Of a stretch of DNA of 64,000 bases, positions 10,243-22,215 are shown in pieces; within the stretch, counting starts at the first letter, position 1; each line of letters begins with the position of its first letter. The stretch is from NCBI RefSeq assembly GCF_023091745.1, contig NC_068925.1, forward strand, positions 75,767,085 through 75,831,084, in the 5' to 3' direction. Source of the stretch: Budorcas taxicolor (lineage: Eukaryota; Chordata; Mammalia; Artiodactyla; Bovidae). Both the position numbers and the translations under genes were made by a program. The notes beneath the pieces were generated by a model. The model was not told where the DNA came from and did not search any database. It worked only from the letters and a program-made list of their open reading frames with translations.

Positions 10243-12251
10243 TGGCCAAGCATAAAGTTGGAAGCTGAACAGGTTCCCCTCCCTCTGTATGTGAGGAGGC
10301 AAGAGAGACCCAGCTATTTAATATGTTCACCCAAAGGACAGTCCAATGAATCATCCTGAAGTGCCTGGCGTTAGGGAAACAAGTTCAGCGTGCAGTTGCT
10401 GAGTTTTATGCTATGATCCATCTTATTAAAACAGAGACACTAGGATTAACAAACCGATTTCAAGAATCTGGCTGGCAAATGCATTTGTTTAGTTCCCCCA
10501 AGAAACGTCAACTTAAGTACAGCCATAGCCATTGCTGGTCCCAGGGTGGCATCAGAGGGAATCTCAATCAATCATAATTGGGATTAAAGAATTAATAGAA
10601 GACTGAAAATAAGAATGTCTTCAGAGTGAGTTTTTCATCTCGCCAATGTGCCTCAGGCAGCATGCCAGCTCATTTTCTGGAAGTATTTAGACACAGGATA
10701 GGACCAGATCTCCTGGGTTAAGGTAAAAGCAGGGAATGGACACCATCCCTCAGCAGCCTCCCTCCCCGCCCCGCGATCCTATAGGTAGGTCGTTCAGCCA
10801 TGTGTTGTTTTCTGGGAAGTGGCTCACACGGACTTGGAAATTGCTCAAGCCTTCCTAGCTTGAGCAGAAAGACAACAACGCAGAGCTCCCAAACTGGGCA
10901 AACACTCAGATGGGGTGAGAGAAAGCGGGTAGCATTTAGTGGAGACAATTCTCACAAGCATTTCTCATCCCAGAGATGTTACAGCTCCTGACAGCTTCAG
11001 TCTTCCATTTTAGAGATTTCTATTGATTGGGTAAGAATGACACACGTTTCGCCCACAGCACAGAGATATCAAAGCAAACTTTTCCCCTAGTGCCATTTCC
11101 ACAGGGGATGGGAATGATTGATTTTTATTGGTTCAGCTTCTAGGATACTCACATCTCAATCCAGCCAATTTTCTTTGGAGAGAGCCCACTCCAGTCCACT
11201 TAATTGTATTTTCTAACCAAAGAGTTGAGAGAGATTTGTCATCTTTACAGTCCAGAGGGGATGAATATCCAGACTCCTCTCCCAATTGTATGTGCTGGTT
11301 TCTGAAGTTGGTAATCGAAGAAGGGAGTCGGGCTTAGGGGAGACAAAAATTACATGAAATCATAAAAATGAAAATACAGTGACTGAAATGCAAGCAAAAA
11401 AAAAAAAAAAGAAACCACCTCATCTGGGCATCAAGGATTTCAGAGGCCTGAGAAGAAACAATTTGCTTTATGCTTTCAACTTTTATTGGACAACAATTCT
11501 ATAACAGTCTTTCATTTGGATTTGAACAAAGAAAAACCATATATTGACTAAGGAATCATCCCCTCAATTGTCTGGCACATCTTCCTTTCTGTTTGCCTTC
11601 TCTTGTGGCTCACTCTGTATTCCCGTGAACCTCTCATCACCCCAACCCCTGCTTATTAACTTTCATTTAACTCATACCAAATTTCCCATGTCTCCCTGTC
11701 TCAGCAATAGCTTGCTCTGGGGTGTGGAAATGAAGATCCAGAGAAAACTAAGAATGCTAACCTAGCTTGGAACTTTGGAAAAATTATTGCCCATGGTAAA
11801 GGGAAGTCCTCCTCCATTCTCTTGGCAAATGGAAAAGGAACCTAACTCGCAATGAGATTCTCTAGTACATGGACACTTTCCAGCCCTCAATTATGCACTT
11901 TCTTCTATTAAATATACAAGCAGCCCTGACAGTTCCTTCACAATGAACTTCTCTTAGCCCATAGATTCTGTAGTATGTTGCATCTCTCTGTTTTGTATAT
12001 CTATTTCTTTTCATCTTCCCTATTACACTGCAACATTTCTGAGGACCAAATAACTGCTTCTTAGCTTCTTCTACAGAAACACAAAAACAAAAACTCCCCA
12101 CAAGGTTGGGCAAGACTTTGAAAATGTTACGAGGTACTGTTACAAAGTGATGATCTCATTTTTTATTTTTTCAATAAATTTTTGTCACGATAAATTGTAC
12201 AACCAAAGAAGTACTAGACTTCAAAGAACTCACCAAAGAGTTGCTTGATGG
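10243..12251. other. Single-copy DNA, nothing recognised
   Basis: About 2 kb has no repeat I can name apart from a poly(A) run near 11396-11411. Small open frames (up to 83 codons) have no domain content. Confidence 0.5.
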
Positions 12252-12340
12252 TTTCCTTTTTCTTTCTTTTCTCTTTTTTTCCTTTTCCTTTCTTTCTCTT
12301 TCTCTCTCTCTTTCCTCCTTTCCTCTCTCTCTCTTTCCTT
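12252..12340. repeat. Homopyrimidine (CT-rich) tract
   Basis: Nearly 90 bases of the plus strand are C or T with almost no purines, in CTTT and CTCT patterns. The complementary purine run gives a spurious lysine/arginine/glutamate-rich frame at 12171-12362 on the minus strand, which I do not consider coding. Confidence 0.9.
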
Positions 12341-12945
12341 GCTTGGTAACTTTCACAGACATTCTGTAAACCCGAGAAAATGTTAGCTAATGATCTATTA
12401 TAATTTTCAACACATTGTTATTAGTTTATTTTTTATTTATGTTTTCAACTACTAAACTTGATATACTGCTTTATTATCCCACTAGATCAAAATTATTTTT
12501 TGATGACTTCAAAAGTTACTGCCAGTGATTCCCTCCAAGACAATATTTTACCTCTGCGAAAGTAAAACAAAGGAGCAGGCTATCCTCAAACTGGAACACA
12601 ATAAATTTTGACATTGATAACTGCAATCAGTTCCATCAAGGAGCAGAGGGCAGGTCCCCACACCAACCAGTTTTCTGTGAGACTGCCTGAGGGTCCTGCA
12701 ATTCAACTCAGTTCTGATACTATCTATCTGGACAGAGCGTCAGATTCCACAGGTTACCAGCTCAGCCCTGCAAGTCTGCCCCTCCCCTCCACCTTAGACA
12801 TCAGTCACAAGTGCCACTTGTCACCTAGGCTTGTAACCAACTGGCTACAGATTGAAGGTTCTGACACCCCCTCCTCCTCAGGTTCGGTTAATTTGCTAGA
12901 GTGGCTTACTGAATCAAAATAACATTTTCTTTACTAGATTGTTTC
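12341..12945. other. Single-copy DNA, nothing recognised
   Basis: A plus-strand open frame of 104 codons (12608-12922) has ordinary composition, no recognisable domain and no splice-site context. I do not call it a gene. Confidence 0.45.
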
Positions 12946-12958
12946 CTTACTAGATTAT

Positions 12959-13272
12959 GGGGCTTCCCTCATAACTCAGCTGGTAAAGAAACCACCTGAA
13001 ATGCAGGAGACCCTAGTTTGATTCCTGGGTCAGGAAGATCCCCTGGAGAAGGGATAGGCTACCCACTCCAGTATTCTTGTGCTTCCCTCGTAGCTCAGCT
13101 GGTAAAGAATCTTTCTGCAATGTGGGAGACCTGGATTCTGTATCTGGGTTGGAAAGATCCCCTGGAGAAGGGAAAGGCTACCCACTCCAGTATTTTGGCC
13201 TGGAGAATTCCATGGACTATCGTCCATGGGGTCGCAAAGAGTCAGACACAACTGAGTGACTTTCACTTTTCA
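12959..13272 (+). mobile_element. Tandem Bov-tA SINE pair, single insertion
   Basis: Two tRNA-headed units follow one another. The first (12959-13080) stops after cccactccagtattcttg. The second (13081-13272) starts with cttccctcgtagctcagctg and keeps the complete body and the gactttcacttttca end. One 13-bp TSD, cttactagattat, brackets the pair at 12946-12958 and 13273-13285, so the dimer was inserted as a unit. Confidence 0.92.
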
Positions 13273-13285
13273 CTTACTAGATTAT

Positions 13286-14212
13286 TAGTTTATTATGAAA
13301 GGATATCACTTTCTCTAAAGGGCACCATTTTGGCCAAACTTCCATGTGTTCACCAACTAAGAAGCTTTCCAAAGCCCATCTCTTTGGCTTTTTATGGTGG
13401 TTTCATTGCGTAAGCATAACAAGTCAAATCACTGGTCATTGAGAATTGATTCTTCTTTGGGGGATATGAAAATCTCTGTTCGTGGTCCAGCATTCTTGAC
13501 GTTAACTTCTATATGCAAGGTAAGATTAGTGCCTTTGGCGCTCCAACTGTAAACACGGCACATTCTCAGTCCTCAAGGAGTATTACTGTCTACAGGCAAA
13601 GAGAGGTCCTTACTCAAATATCTTTAAAAGAAAAGAGAAATTGCTTCTGTGAGTGAAATGTATATGTGTTAGGAGAGATAACAGGAAAGAGGCTGTTGTT
13701 ACTTTAGTTGTGTATGTTGTGGGCAAGGAGAACCTAACAGAAGTTCTCATGAAGGGAAAGTTTCAGTATCTGTATCCATCATTCAGGTAAAGCTACTCAA
13801 GACAAGCTTCTTGAATTTGTGGATAACACAGAGCAGGGCGTGATGGCCAGTAACTGATTAGCAAAATCAAGATTCTGAAATGATTCTACAAACCCAAATG
13901 ACAGGGAACGTTAATAAGATGAATCTACACAGTTATGAACGTGGAGTAACAAATGGGTTCACAGCAGTGCTTATGGGGGAGAGACCACAAGAGTTGTAGC
14001 AGATCACATAAACTCAACAGCCGTAAAATTTCATCCAAATATTCCTCCCAGGGCTCTTTCAAACCCCTTCATGTACCTGCTCACCTTTGAGGTTCACACA
14101 AATTCCATGAGGGCTGCAGCAGGCAGGTTTTACTATTCCCACTTTAGCAGGGGCACGTGGTCACAGAGCATAAACGACTTGACCAAGGTTCTGTAGCAAC
14201 TTAAAAAGTGAG
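13286..14212. other. Single-copy DNA, nothing recognised
   Basis: No coding or repeat signal was recognised. The last 150 bp (cactttagcaggggcacgtg to ttctgtagcaactt) look like a weak antisense MIR remnant. Confidence 0.4.
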
Positions 14213-14425
14213 AACCAAGCTTTCCTGGCGACTCAGTAAAGAATCTGCCTGCAAACGGGTTCAATCCCTGGGTTTGGAATATCCCCTGGAGAAGGAAGTG
14301 ACAACCCACTCCAATATTCTTGCCTGGAGAATCCCATGGACAGAGGAGCCTGTCTGGCTACAGTCCATGGGGTTGCAAAGAGTCAAACACAACTGAGCAA
14401 CTAAACTTTCGCTTTCTTTCACCTT
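14213..14425 (+). mobile_element. Bov-tA SINE
   Basis: The tRNA-like head (ctttcctggcgactcagtaa) carries an internal deletion. The full body follows (ctggagaatcccatggacag, ccatggggttgcaaagagtc), with a pyrimidine-rich end. It is diverged from younger copies. Confidence 0.9.
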
Positions 14426-15289
14426 TGATCACAGAGATTTGATCACACAGAATGACTTCACAATCAAGGAATCTCAACAACAATCAGAATTCTGTGGTCA
14501 GTTTCAGGCACATTTTATAAAGGATGTTGACAATAAAGGATCCCTCCATCTAGTGGAGCTAGTTAGGATGATGAAACCTCTGGACATCATGGCATATAAG
14601 AAATGTTTGGAGGAGTTTTGCAAAGAACAGAAAAGACATAAGAACTACTTTCTGCAAATATCTGAGGATCTGTGATACGGAAAAGAATCAGACTCATCTG
14701 TGAAGGTTCACAGAGCAGAACCAACACAACTGCATGAAACTAACAGCAAGAGGAAGATTTCAGATACTGTAAAGGAGGGCGTTCTATCACCTAGAAGTAG
14801 GAAAGATGAGCCTGCGGAAGAGTGAATCCACCATCCTAGGGCAGATTAGAACATAGGCTGCGAACAGCCATAAATTGCAGTCATTGAAGGAATTCCTGCC
14901 TAAAAATAAAAACTTCATAGCTTCTCAGATCTCTTGCAACTGAAAGACTCTATTACTTAAATAAAAAACTACTTCACTAGGAAACTGACATCCCAATGCT
15001 AGATCTTTAAAACATGCTTAAAGAACATGCTGACGCCATGACTTAGCATCATCTTCATCTGGGTCATAAAAACATCATATAAATAGTCATAAGGCCATTC
15101 ACATATCCTGATTTTTGCCATTTACTAGTCTTCATAACCCTCCATGAATGAGAAAGGGGCTTGAATGACTATCCCAGAGAAGTGAAGTAACAAGTTTAAG
15201 GTGATGTGGCAACTTAGTAGTGAAATCAGAGCCAGAAAACTAGTCTCCCCTTAGATTTATTGAGATCTCAGTAACAATATTAGCTTAAA
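14426..15289. other. Single-copy or unrecognised ancient repeat DNA
   Basis: A 78-codon plus-strand frame (14439-14675) is rich in charged residues. The following 200 bp have the look of an eroded mobile element, but I cannot name a family. No gene is called. Confidence 0.4.
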
Positions 15290-15535
15290 AAATTGACTAC
15301 TATTTACAGCTCTTACTATGGGACAGTTACTTCTTTAAACACTTTATATCTGTGATGTCACTAAACTTTCACAAAAACCTATCAGATGAGAACGATTACA
15401 TCCCTATTTTATAGGTTAAGAAACTAAGAGCAGAGAGGTTAAGTAAGTCATCTAAGATAACAGGTCCTACATGGCAGGGTGAGATTTCAAACCTAGGCAA
15501 TCTGACTCTAAAAGCCATTCCTCTCAACCACTAGG
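15290..15535 (-). mobile_element. MIR SINE relic, nearly full length
   Basis: This is MIR read in antisense: tatgggacagttacttcttt at the start, the gagaggttaagtaagtca core, and ctcaaccactaggc at the end where the tRNA-like head lies. It is one of the best-preserved MIRs in the window. Confidence 0.8.
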
Positions 15536-16559
15536 CTTTGTTTTCCTTCCAGAAATTGTTTTATTTGTGAGAGAGAAAGGGCAAGTCCCCATACTTTTAC
15601 ATCACAGCTTCTGTGGACTGTGTTGCCCAAGGAACCAGATAAGCAGGTTTGAAAGCCATGATAGCTGGAAGAGACTCTTCCTTAGGAGACATCTCCCTGC
15701 CTCCTTCAGCTCATCCCTCCCAATATGAAGGATGGCTGCAGACGCTTCTTCTCACCGATGGGATGACAGAAATGAAAGGAGCAAGCTGCAAACTTCAGAC
15801 TCAGCGTTCAGATAATCAGACCGGACTGAAATGTGGCCGAGGTTCAGGCAAACTCTGCGAAGGAGGGGAGGTCCTCAGAAGAGAAGGCAGAATCCACGTT
15901 TGACCCTTTACTGGAGAGAGAGAAAGACAAAACTGAAATAATGGGTACCACAGATAACTGTTTATTCCTTTCCAGCACAACAAGCAAATAAACTGCGATT
16001 GGTGCCTCCAAACTTCATACAGGGTAATATTCCTTTAATGGAATGCTTTTAGAGAAGAGTCATAAAAATAAATTGAAAAGTGCTTTCTGCTGGCTACAGC
16101 TGGCATAAGCAGCATCTGAGCAAACAGGATAACACAAGGCTTAACTTAGCATCGCCATTTTTATTACTCACCCGCGACAGGTCTTATAATAGTATAAATT
16201 CACTTAAAAAACGGACTCTTCTTCCCCATCACCGCCCCTCCTCTCCAGCATCGCGCACCCAACAGTCTCCTGTGTTCATTCTGAGCAGCATAATTACAGG
16301 TCTTTTTATGATTTAGGTTTGAGACCAATTAGCTGATACTGCAAGCCTTTCAAATGCCAGCTTCTCTCTCTTGGCACTCCCTGTTCTGCTGGGATTTACC
16401 TGAGTGCTTATAAAAGGCAAATGTTTTGTGAGGCACGGGGAACTCGGGTCTGTTGGTGGATGGGTTCCCTCCTTCCTCTCTCCTCTCTTGGTCTCATCTG
16501 CCCCTGCATCTTGGGTGCACCTGGTCTCTAAAATTGTCACGGTGTGAAATGCGCACTGA
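15536..16559. other. Single-copy DNA leading into a CpG-rich block
   Basis: No repeat was recognised. Small open frames at 15649-15903 and 16080-16316 lack domains. GC content rises toward 16500. Confidence 0.45.
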
Positions 16560-16870
16560 ATATTCATGCCGGGTGCCCACGCCGCTGCTGAGAACAGGTA
16601 GTTGCGCGGTAGAGCCGCCGGCGGCTGCCTCCTGCAATCGCCTTTCCCGTAGGTGGGGCTGCAGCTCCATGCTGCGCGGTGCTCTGCCGCCATTTTGAAG
16701 CCTGGTAGCCATGAGTGGGCAAGAGTTCAAGACTTTGGAAAGGCACCGCCTGAGAGCCTGGCCTCCTCCATTGCGTCCCTAACGTCTTCCACTCCGCAGT
16801 CATCACAGGGTAAGGCTACAGCGATCATCATAATGTCATATGTTCAGCGGAGAGCTACGTCATCAACCAA
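16560..16870. promoter_or_regulatory. Small CpG-rich block with YY1-type motif (candidate promoter)
   Basis: I count 17 CpG dinucleotides between 16560 and 16800, 13 of them in the first 145 bp, in a window otherwise depleted of CpG. A perfect YY1-type site, GCCGCCATTTTG, lies at 16686-16697; on the minus strand it reads CAAAATGGCGGC, with an ATG in the usual promoter-proximal context. A CRE-like TACGTCA is at 16856-16862, and a fair splice donor (cagggtaagg) at about 16805-16814 on the plus strand. A 126-codon minus-strand frame begins at the YY1 ATG (16313-16693), but I do not recognise its product. It could be a minor promoter for a noncoding RNA or an orphan CpG island. Confidence 0.45.
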
Positions 16871-17089
16871 CGAGCATGAGTTGTATAAAGCCCTACGCAC
16901 CATTGGAGGATGCAAGGGTGAATAAGGTGCCCTGCTCTCGGTGTGTTTTTAACTGAACGTAAGGAGGCTCAACTTACTCACATAAAAGGACAACTTAGAA
17001 TACAAGGCAGGATGTGGAAAGTGCTCTGTGGAATAGACAGTAAGTTCAAAGAAAGTTTTGCCCCGGGGGCCTGAGCAAGCAGTCTCTAG

Positions 17090-17575
17090 CCATCGACTCT
17101 GTAGCAAGCACTTTACAAATTGTGTTCAATCCTTATACAACCCTTTAAGATACATATAGTATATATAATCATAATCCTTTAAGGCATATATAAGGCTTCT
17201 CTGGTGGCTCAGACCATAAACAGTCTGCCTGCAATGCAGGAGACCTGGGCTCCATCCCTGGGTCAGGAAGAGCCCCTGGAGAAGGAAATGCCAACCCACT
17301 CCAGTATTTTTGCCTGGAGAATCCCACGGACAGAGGAGGCGGGCTGCAGTCCATGGTGTCCCAAAGAGAGACAGGATCCAACGACTAACACTTTCACTTT
17401 TAGTTTCAAGGTATTTGTAATTATATGTTATACCTGAATCATTCTCAAGATTAAAAAAAAAAAAAAAAAAGCCTGTCAAAATCAGGTAACCTTTCCAAGA
17501 TCACACAACTAGTAAGTGACAAAACCTAAAACTGTGATTTCTGGTGTAACACCAAAAGCTTTACCCTCATAGCAT
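17090..17575 (-). mobile_element. MIR relic split by a Bov-tA SINE
   Basis: The left part, 17090-17175 (agcaagcactttacaaattg), and the right part, 17480-17575 (gatcacacaactagtaagtg), are consecutive pieces of one antisense MIR. The SINE and its downstream A-rich stretch interrupt it. An 18-base poly(A) run lies at 17453-17470. Confidence 0.7.
17190..17402 (+). mobile_element. Bov-tA SINE
   Basis: It starts with the head ggcttctctggtggctcaga, has a complete body, and ends in tttcacttttag. The segment agagagacaggatccaacga, normally agagtcggacacgactgagc, is diverged. It is inserted in a MIR. Confidence 0.92.
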
Positions 17576-18524
17576 GTTTCCTCCCTACAGATCAGCAGAG
17601 ATGAAGTTTAGTGTACATTCTGCTGGTGGTTGTGGGGTGGTTGTAGAAAGAATTATGAGAATGTTTGAGAAAGGAAAGGTGGACTAATTTGGATAGAATA
17701 GAGGAATTAAGAAAACCATAAAATGCACAACATGAAGCTAGAAAGGGATTTACAAAGCTAACCTGAGATACATTATTAAATTAACAACCCAACAATATAT
17801 TGGGGTACTACATAGCCGTTAAAAAAACCCTGAAGACTAGGTAGAATTATGAAAGATGCTAATGCTGTAATGTTAAGTAAATGAAATAATAGGAAGATAA
17901 AGCAGAATACAAAGTACTTTCTGGTTCCAGCAATGTGGAAGTAAGTATTGATAGAGTTTTTACATAAAACTTCTAGTTAATATTGTTTAAGAGGAAAAAA
18001 ACAAGTCCATCCCCTGGGCATATGCATGACTATATTTATACTTTTACAGACAGATGGTTTTCTCCCCTCTTCTAACAGATTTCGGTGAAGAGAAATCTAA
18101 TGCCCTCACTGTGTTATTTTAGTGCCTTGCAACGCGACTTCCTCAAGTCTAGCCTCCATCCCCTCACAGTTGGCTTCTGCTTCTGTGAGCTAACCACTGG
18201 CTTAAAATTTTTAACATGCTTTGGGTTCCAGAGATAATGAATGTAAGATTGACATTCCCCCCAGCTCTCTTTTTGTATTCTGAACTCTAGCTCTGATGGT
18301 ACTCTTGATATGGCTGAGAAGGTAGAAGGAAAGGAACTGATGATTAACCAAACAATCTAAGCGTCATCACTTACCAAACCTATTATTGTCCTATCTTCTG
18401 TTTCTTTCATGCTACTTACAATGACTCCATTTAATCTCCCAATATCTTTCATATCTAGTAATTGAAAAGCTCCCTTACTCTCTAAAATCTCTCTCTCTAC
18501 TATTTACCAGTGATAGTGCTGTTC
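17576..18524. other. Mostly single-copy DNA with an old L1-like stretch
   Basis: About 17745-17960 resembles the 3' UTR of an ancient plus-strand L1 (gggtactacatagccgttaa, then taatgttaagtaaatg). The rest is not recognised and no gene is seen. Confidence 0.4.
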
Positions 18525-19862
18525 TTGTTCAGTCACTCAGTCGTGTCCAGTTCTCTGCGACTCCATGGACTGCATCACACCAGGCTCCCCTGTCCTTCAC
18601 TATCTCCCTGAGTTTGCTGAAACTGATTTCCATTGAGTCAATGATGCCATCCAACCATCTCATCCTCTGTTGTCCCCTTCTCCCCCTGCCTTCAATCTTT
18701 CCCAGCATCAGGGTCTTTTCCAATGAGTCAGCTCTTTGCGTCAGGTGGCCAAAGTATTGGAGCTTCAGCATCAGTCCTTCCAATGGATATTCAGGACTGA
18801 TTTCCTTTAGGATTGACTGGTTTGAGCTCCTTGCTGTCTAAGGGACTCCCAACAGTCATCTCCAGCACCACAGTTCAAAAGCATCACTCTTTCGGTGCTC
18901 AGCCTTCTTTATGGTCCAACTCACTCATCCGTACATGACTACTTGAAACACTAATTTTGACGATACGAACCATTGTTGGCAAAGTGATGTTTTTGCTTTC
19001 TAATACACTGTCTAGGTTTGTCATAGCTTTTCTTCCAAGAAACAAGTGTCTTTTAATCTCATGGCTGCAGTCACCATCCACAGTGACTTTTGTAGTCCAA
19101 GAATATAAAGTATGTCACTGTTTCAATTGTTTCCCCATCTATTTGCCATGAAGTGATGGGACTGGATGCCATAATCTTGGGTTTTTGAATCTGGAGTTTT
19201 AAGCCAGCTTTTTCACTCTCCTCTTTCATCTTCCTCAAGTTCCCTTTTTTTTCTTTAGGTCCTTTTTGCTTTTTGCCATTAGGGTGGTGTCATCTGCATA
19301 TCTGAGGTTATTGATATTTCTCCTGGCAATCTTGATTCCAGCTTGTGCTTCATCCAGCCCAGCATTTCACATGATGTACTCTGCATATAAGTTAAATAAG
19401 CAGGGTGACGATATACAGCCTTGATGTATTCCTTTCCCAATTTGGAACCTGTCAGTTGTTCCCTGTCCGGTTCTAACTGTTGTTTGTTGACCTGCATGCA
19501 TATTTATCAGGAGGCAGGTCAGGTGGTCTGGTATTCCCATCTCATTAAGAATTTTCCACAGTTTGTTGTGATTCATACAGTCTAAGGCTTTGTAGTCAAT
19601 GAAGCAGAAGTAGATACTTTTCTGAAATTCTCTTGCTTTTTTCTATGATCCATCACATGTTGGCAATTTCATCTCTGGTTCCTCTGTCTTTTCGAAATCC
19701 AGATTGTACATCTGGAAGTACTCAGTTCATGTACTGTTGAGGCCTAGCTTGAAGAATTTTGATCATTACTTTGCTAGTATGTGAAGTGAGTACAATTGTG
19801 CAGTAGTCTGACCATTCTTTGGCTTTGCCCTTCTTTGGTATTGCAAGGAAAACTTTCCTTTC
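18525..19862 (-). mobile_element. Old BovB LINE, reverse-transcriptase region to 3' end
   Basis: This antisense BovB is visibly more diverged than the other long copies. Minus-strand remnants include the C-terminal piece at 18529-18783, the gag-like turn GIHQGCISSPCLFNLYAEYI (RT motif B region, 19367-19576), and the INMHAGQQTTVRTGQG stretch. Many indels and stops mean no frame is usable. It ends upstream near the conserved tctgaccattctttggcttt. Confidence 0.9.
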
Positions 19863-20121
19863 AGATCTCATTACTATTATCACTCTACTCTACATCTTCC
19901 TATCTATCCTCATGCCAGAATAGTATGACTCTTGACAAAGTTAAATAAACCCCACCCATTTCCTTTTATGAGCAGATATCAATAAGCCCTATTAAGAGAG
20001 TTCTTTGCCTATTCTGATTGTCTGTTCCCAGGGTAATACTGAGCTCTACCATACATAGTCACTGCTAAGATGGGAAAATGAAAACATAGCCTTGAATCAA
20101 AAGGGTTATATGAGAGGATAT
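19863..20121. other. Single-copy DNA
   Basis: No feature was recognised between the old BovB and the GATA repeat. Confidence 0.4.
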
Positions 20122-20205
20122 GAATAGATAAGCAGATAGATAGATGAATGGGTAGATCGATAGATAATGGATGGATAGATAGGTAGACAGATAATAGAGA
20201 TAAAT
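20122..20205. repeat. Imperfect (GATA)n microsatellite
   Basis: GATA/GATG units (gatagatagatgaatgggta, gatggatagataggtagaca) cover about 84 bp with interruptions. The minus-strand frame across it is repeat-derived. Confidence 0.85.
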
Positions 20206-20559
20206 ACAAGCCAGGGTCACTTAAGCAGAAAAAGGGATGCTATGAAGCAAAGTGAATAACCAAAACCATTGGTAAGTCCCTGTATCTGTGGCAGCCAAAT
20301 GGGAAAGGCAAAGCCAAAAGAGAAATCGGAGCTCAAGAACCAGCTGTAGAATTTTCCGAGCGAAAATCAGAATCCTATGTAAGGAGTGGCTGAATTATTT
20401 GGATACATTAAATTGTGCTGCTGCCCCTTTACAAGGTCCATGATTTCCCCTTTCCCCTGTCAAACCAGGAGGCACCCTGAATCGGATACCTGACCCTCAC
20501 ACAGGAGGAGGTCTGACGCCATCAGCTGTCAGGCCCTTGTAGTTTTCCAAGATGCCCCT
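20206..20559. other. Single-copy DNA
   Basis: Nothing was recognised. It precedes an L2 relic. Confidence 0.4.
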
Positions 20560-20945
20560 TTACTCCCTCTGACCTTCACCCACATTCTGCCTGGTTCCAT
20601 TGCAGTGCTTGTCATCTCTCCACACTTGAGAGCTGCCTATCTCTGGAGTGCAGTGGCCCACTTTCTCTGACATGCACTCAGTCACTCACAAAACGCACTC
20701 TTTGTCATATTGTCCCCAGCACCCCTTGGCAATTTGTAACTCCATCTTCAAGGCTCCCGTAGCATTTTGTCAGAGGGCTTATCAATATGTTATAATTGCT
20801 TACCTAAATGTCTCTCTTCTGGACTCTATAAGGAGTCCCTTACAGACTGACTACTTTTCTTGTCCATTTCTGGGTCCCCATGACTAGCGTTTTGCTTGAC
20901 ATACCATAGGTACGCAATGTATATTTCTTAGATGAATGAATCAAA
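20560..20945 (+). mobile_element. L2 LINE 3' end relic
   Basis: This shows the L2 3' pattern: a diverged tail of the coding region, then taattgcttacctaaatgtc, gactctataaggagtccc, gtccccatgactagcg, ending in gatgaatgaatc. It is an ancient, non-autonomous fragment. Confidence 0.62.
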
Positions 20946-22202
20946 TATAGCTTATTCCATGTTCACCTATTCACTTCATTATCCTCTAAGATCTAGCAAA
21001 TCAAGAGTGGCAATCTCCTAAAACAAACAGTATGACACCTAATAGATGTCGCTATCACAGTTAATAGCCAGCAAATAGCCTCAGTCAGGAAAAATAATTA
21101 ACATGTCAAGATACTGTGTTTCTTGATAGCTCTTTGTTCCCAGGCTACTCCTCTAGGTAAGGACTCCGTCTCTGAAAGCACATGCAAATATATTTTCTGA
21201 GACTAGTTCTGGAGAGTACAGCGCAAGATTGTGAAATTCAAAATACACCTGGGAAATTCAGACATGATCTCAATAATAAGAGCTGTAATCAAGGAAGAAA
21301 CCCTTACTTAAGCAAATAATTTGCCTTGGGAGTAAAAAGCTGAACACGGTGTTCTTCACACACAGGGACTTCAGTCGGCATTTTGTCTTCACTCTGCATA
21401 GATCTCGCTGAACAAATCACCAAAATAAAATATTTACACTATGCCTACCGTAGTAGAAATGGTCTTCCAGTCAGAGAAGAAATTGATGTGGTGGGAATAA
21501 GAAAGAGTGTGAGTAGGAGAAAGAGTGCTTAACATTAAAAGGAAGTGCCATCCAAGGGCAGAGCAATTTGACCCAGATTCCCCCCAGGTGAGGGTAACAT
21601 GAATGGTAATGAATTAGGTCTTATCTCTGCAGTTTTGTGGATGATTTGTAGACATCAGATTGTGTGACATTATAGACACAATCCTCAAATTCCAAGAGAG
21701 GGAGAAAAGTTGATGCCGAAAAATACACTCTGACTAGATAAACAATAGCTAGACAACTGTATATCACAGCAAGATATAATGTCAGGTTTGGACGCAGATA
21801 AATTGCAAATAACAGTGGAGAAACAACTGAACCTTGAGGACTATCAGCAGATAAACCAGATGAAATGGATCAAGGCTCACTGGGTAGAGATGACAGTGAA
21901 ACCTTCCTGGCAGAAGAGTGGGGGTAGGTAGACAGAGGAAGTAGTGGATTATTGATGGAGCCTGAGCATCTAGATTAAAAGCTGCAGTCAACTTTCCAAA
22001 AGTCAGAGGAAATAATAGCAAGAAATAATGAAGTATAACGGTAATAGTGTCAGTCGTGATACGCAGATAATTTGTTACCCCATACAGCCTGAGGTCCCTT
22101 TCCCGAAGCAAGCAGAAATCTAGGTTCCTGGACTTATCAACCTGTGCAGTCAACAAGAGAAGATGCAATGCAAAGAGCAGCAAGAATCATAGTGTTTGTA
22201 TT
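20946..22202. other. Single-copy DNA, nothing recognised
   Basis: A 133-codon minus-strand frame (21782-22183) is leucine- and phenylalanine-rich. Its antisense strand is purine-rich, and it has no domain or splice context. I do not support it as a gene. Confidence 0.45.
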
Positions 22203-22215
22203 AGAAGGGACCCTT

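Noticed and set aside
12171..12362. Lys/Arg/Glu-rich minus-strand frame
   Set aside because: Purely the translation of the homopyrimidine tract.
12959..13110. tRNA-like segments at SINE heads as tRNA genes
   Set aside because: They lack a complete cloverleaf and belong to Bov-tA SINEs, which derive from a tRNA.
16313..16693. 126-codon minus-strand frame starting at the YY1-associated ATG
   Set aside because: I recognise no domain, a second frame is open over the same CpG-rich DNA, and composition alone can explain it. It is kept only as part of the candidate promoter.
20122..20205. Regular GATA repeat considered as a CRISPR-like array
   Set aside because: A simple tandem microsatellite without spacers, in a mammalian genome.
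21782..22183. 133-codon leucine/phenylalanine-rich minus-strand frame
   Set aside because: It is hydrophobic because the sequence is pyrimidine-rich. There is no signal-peptide-to-domain layout, no splice sites and no homology I can name.
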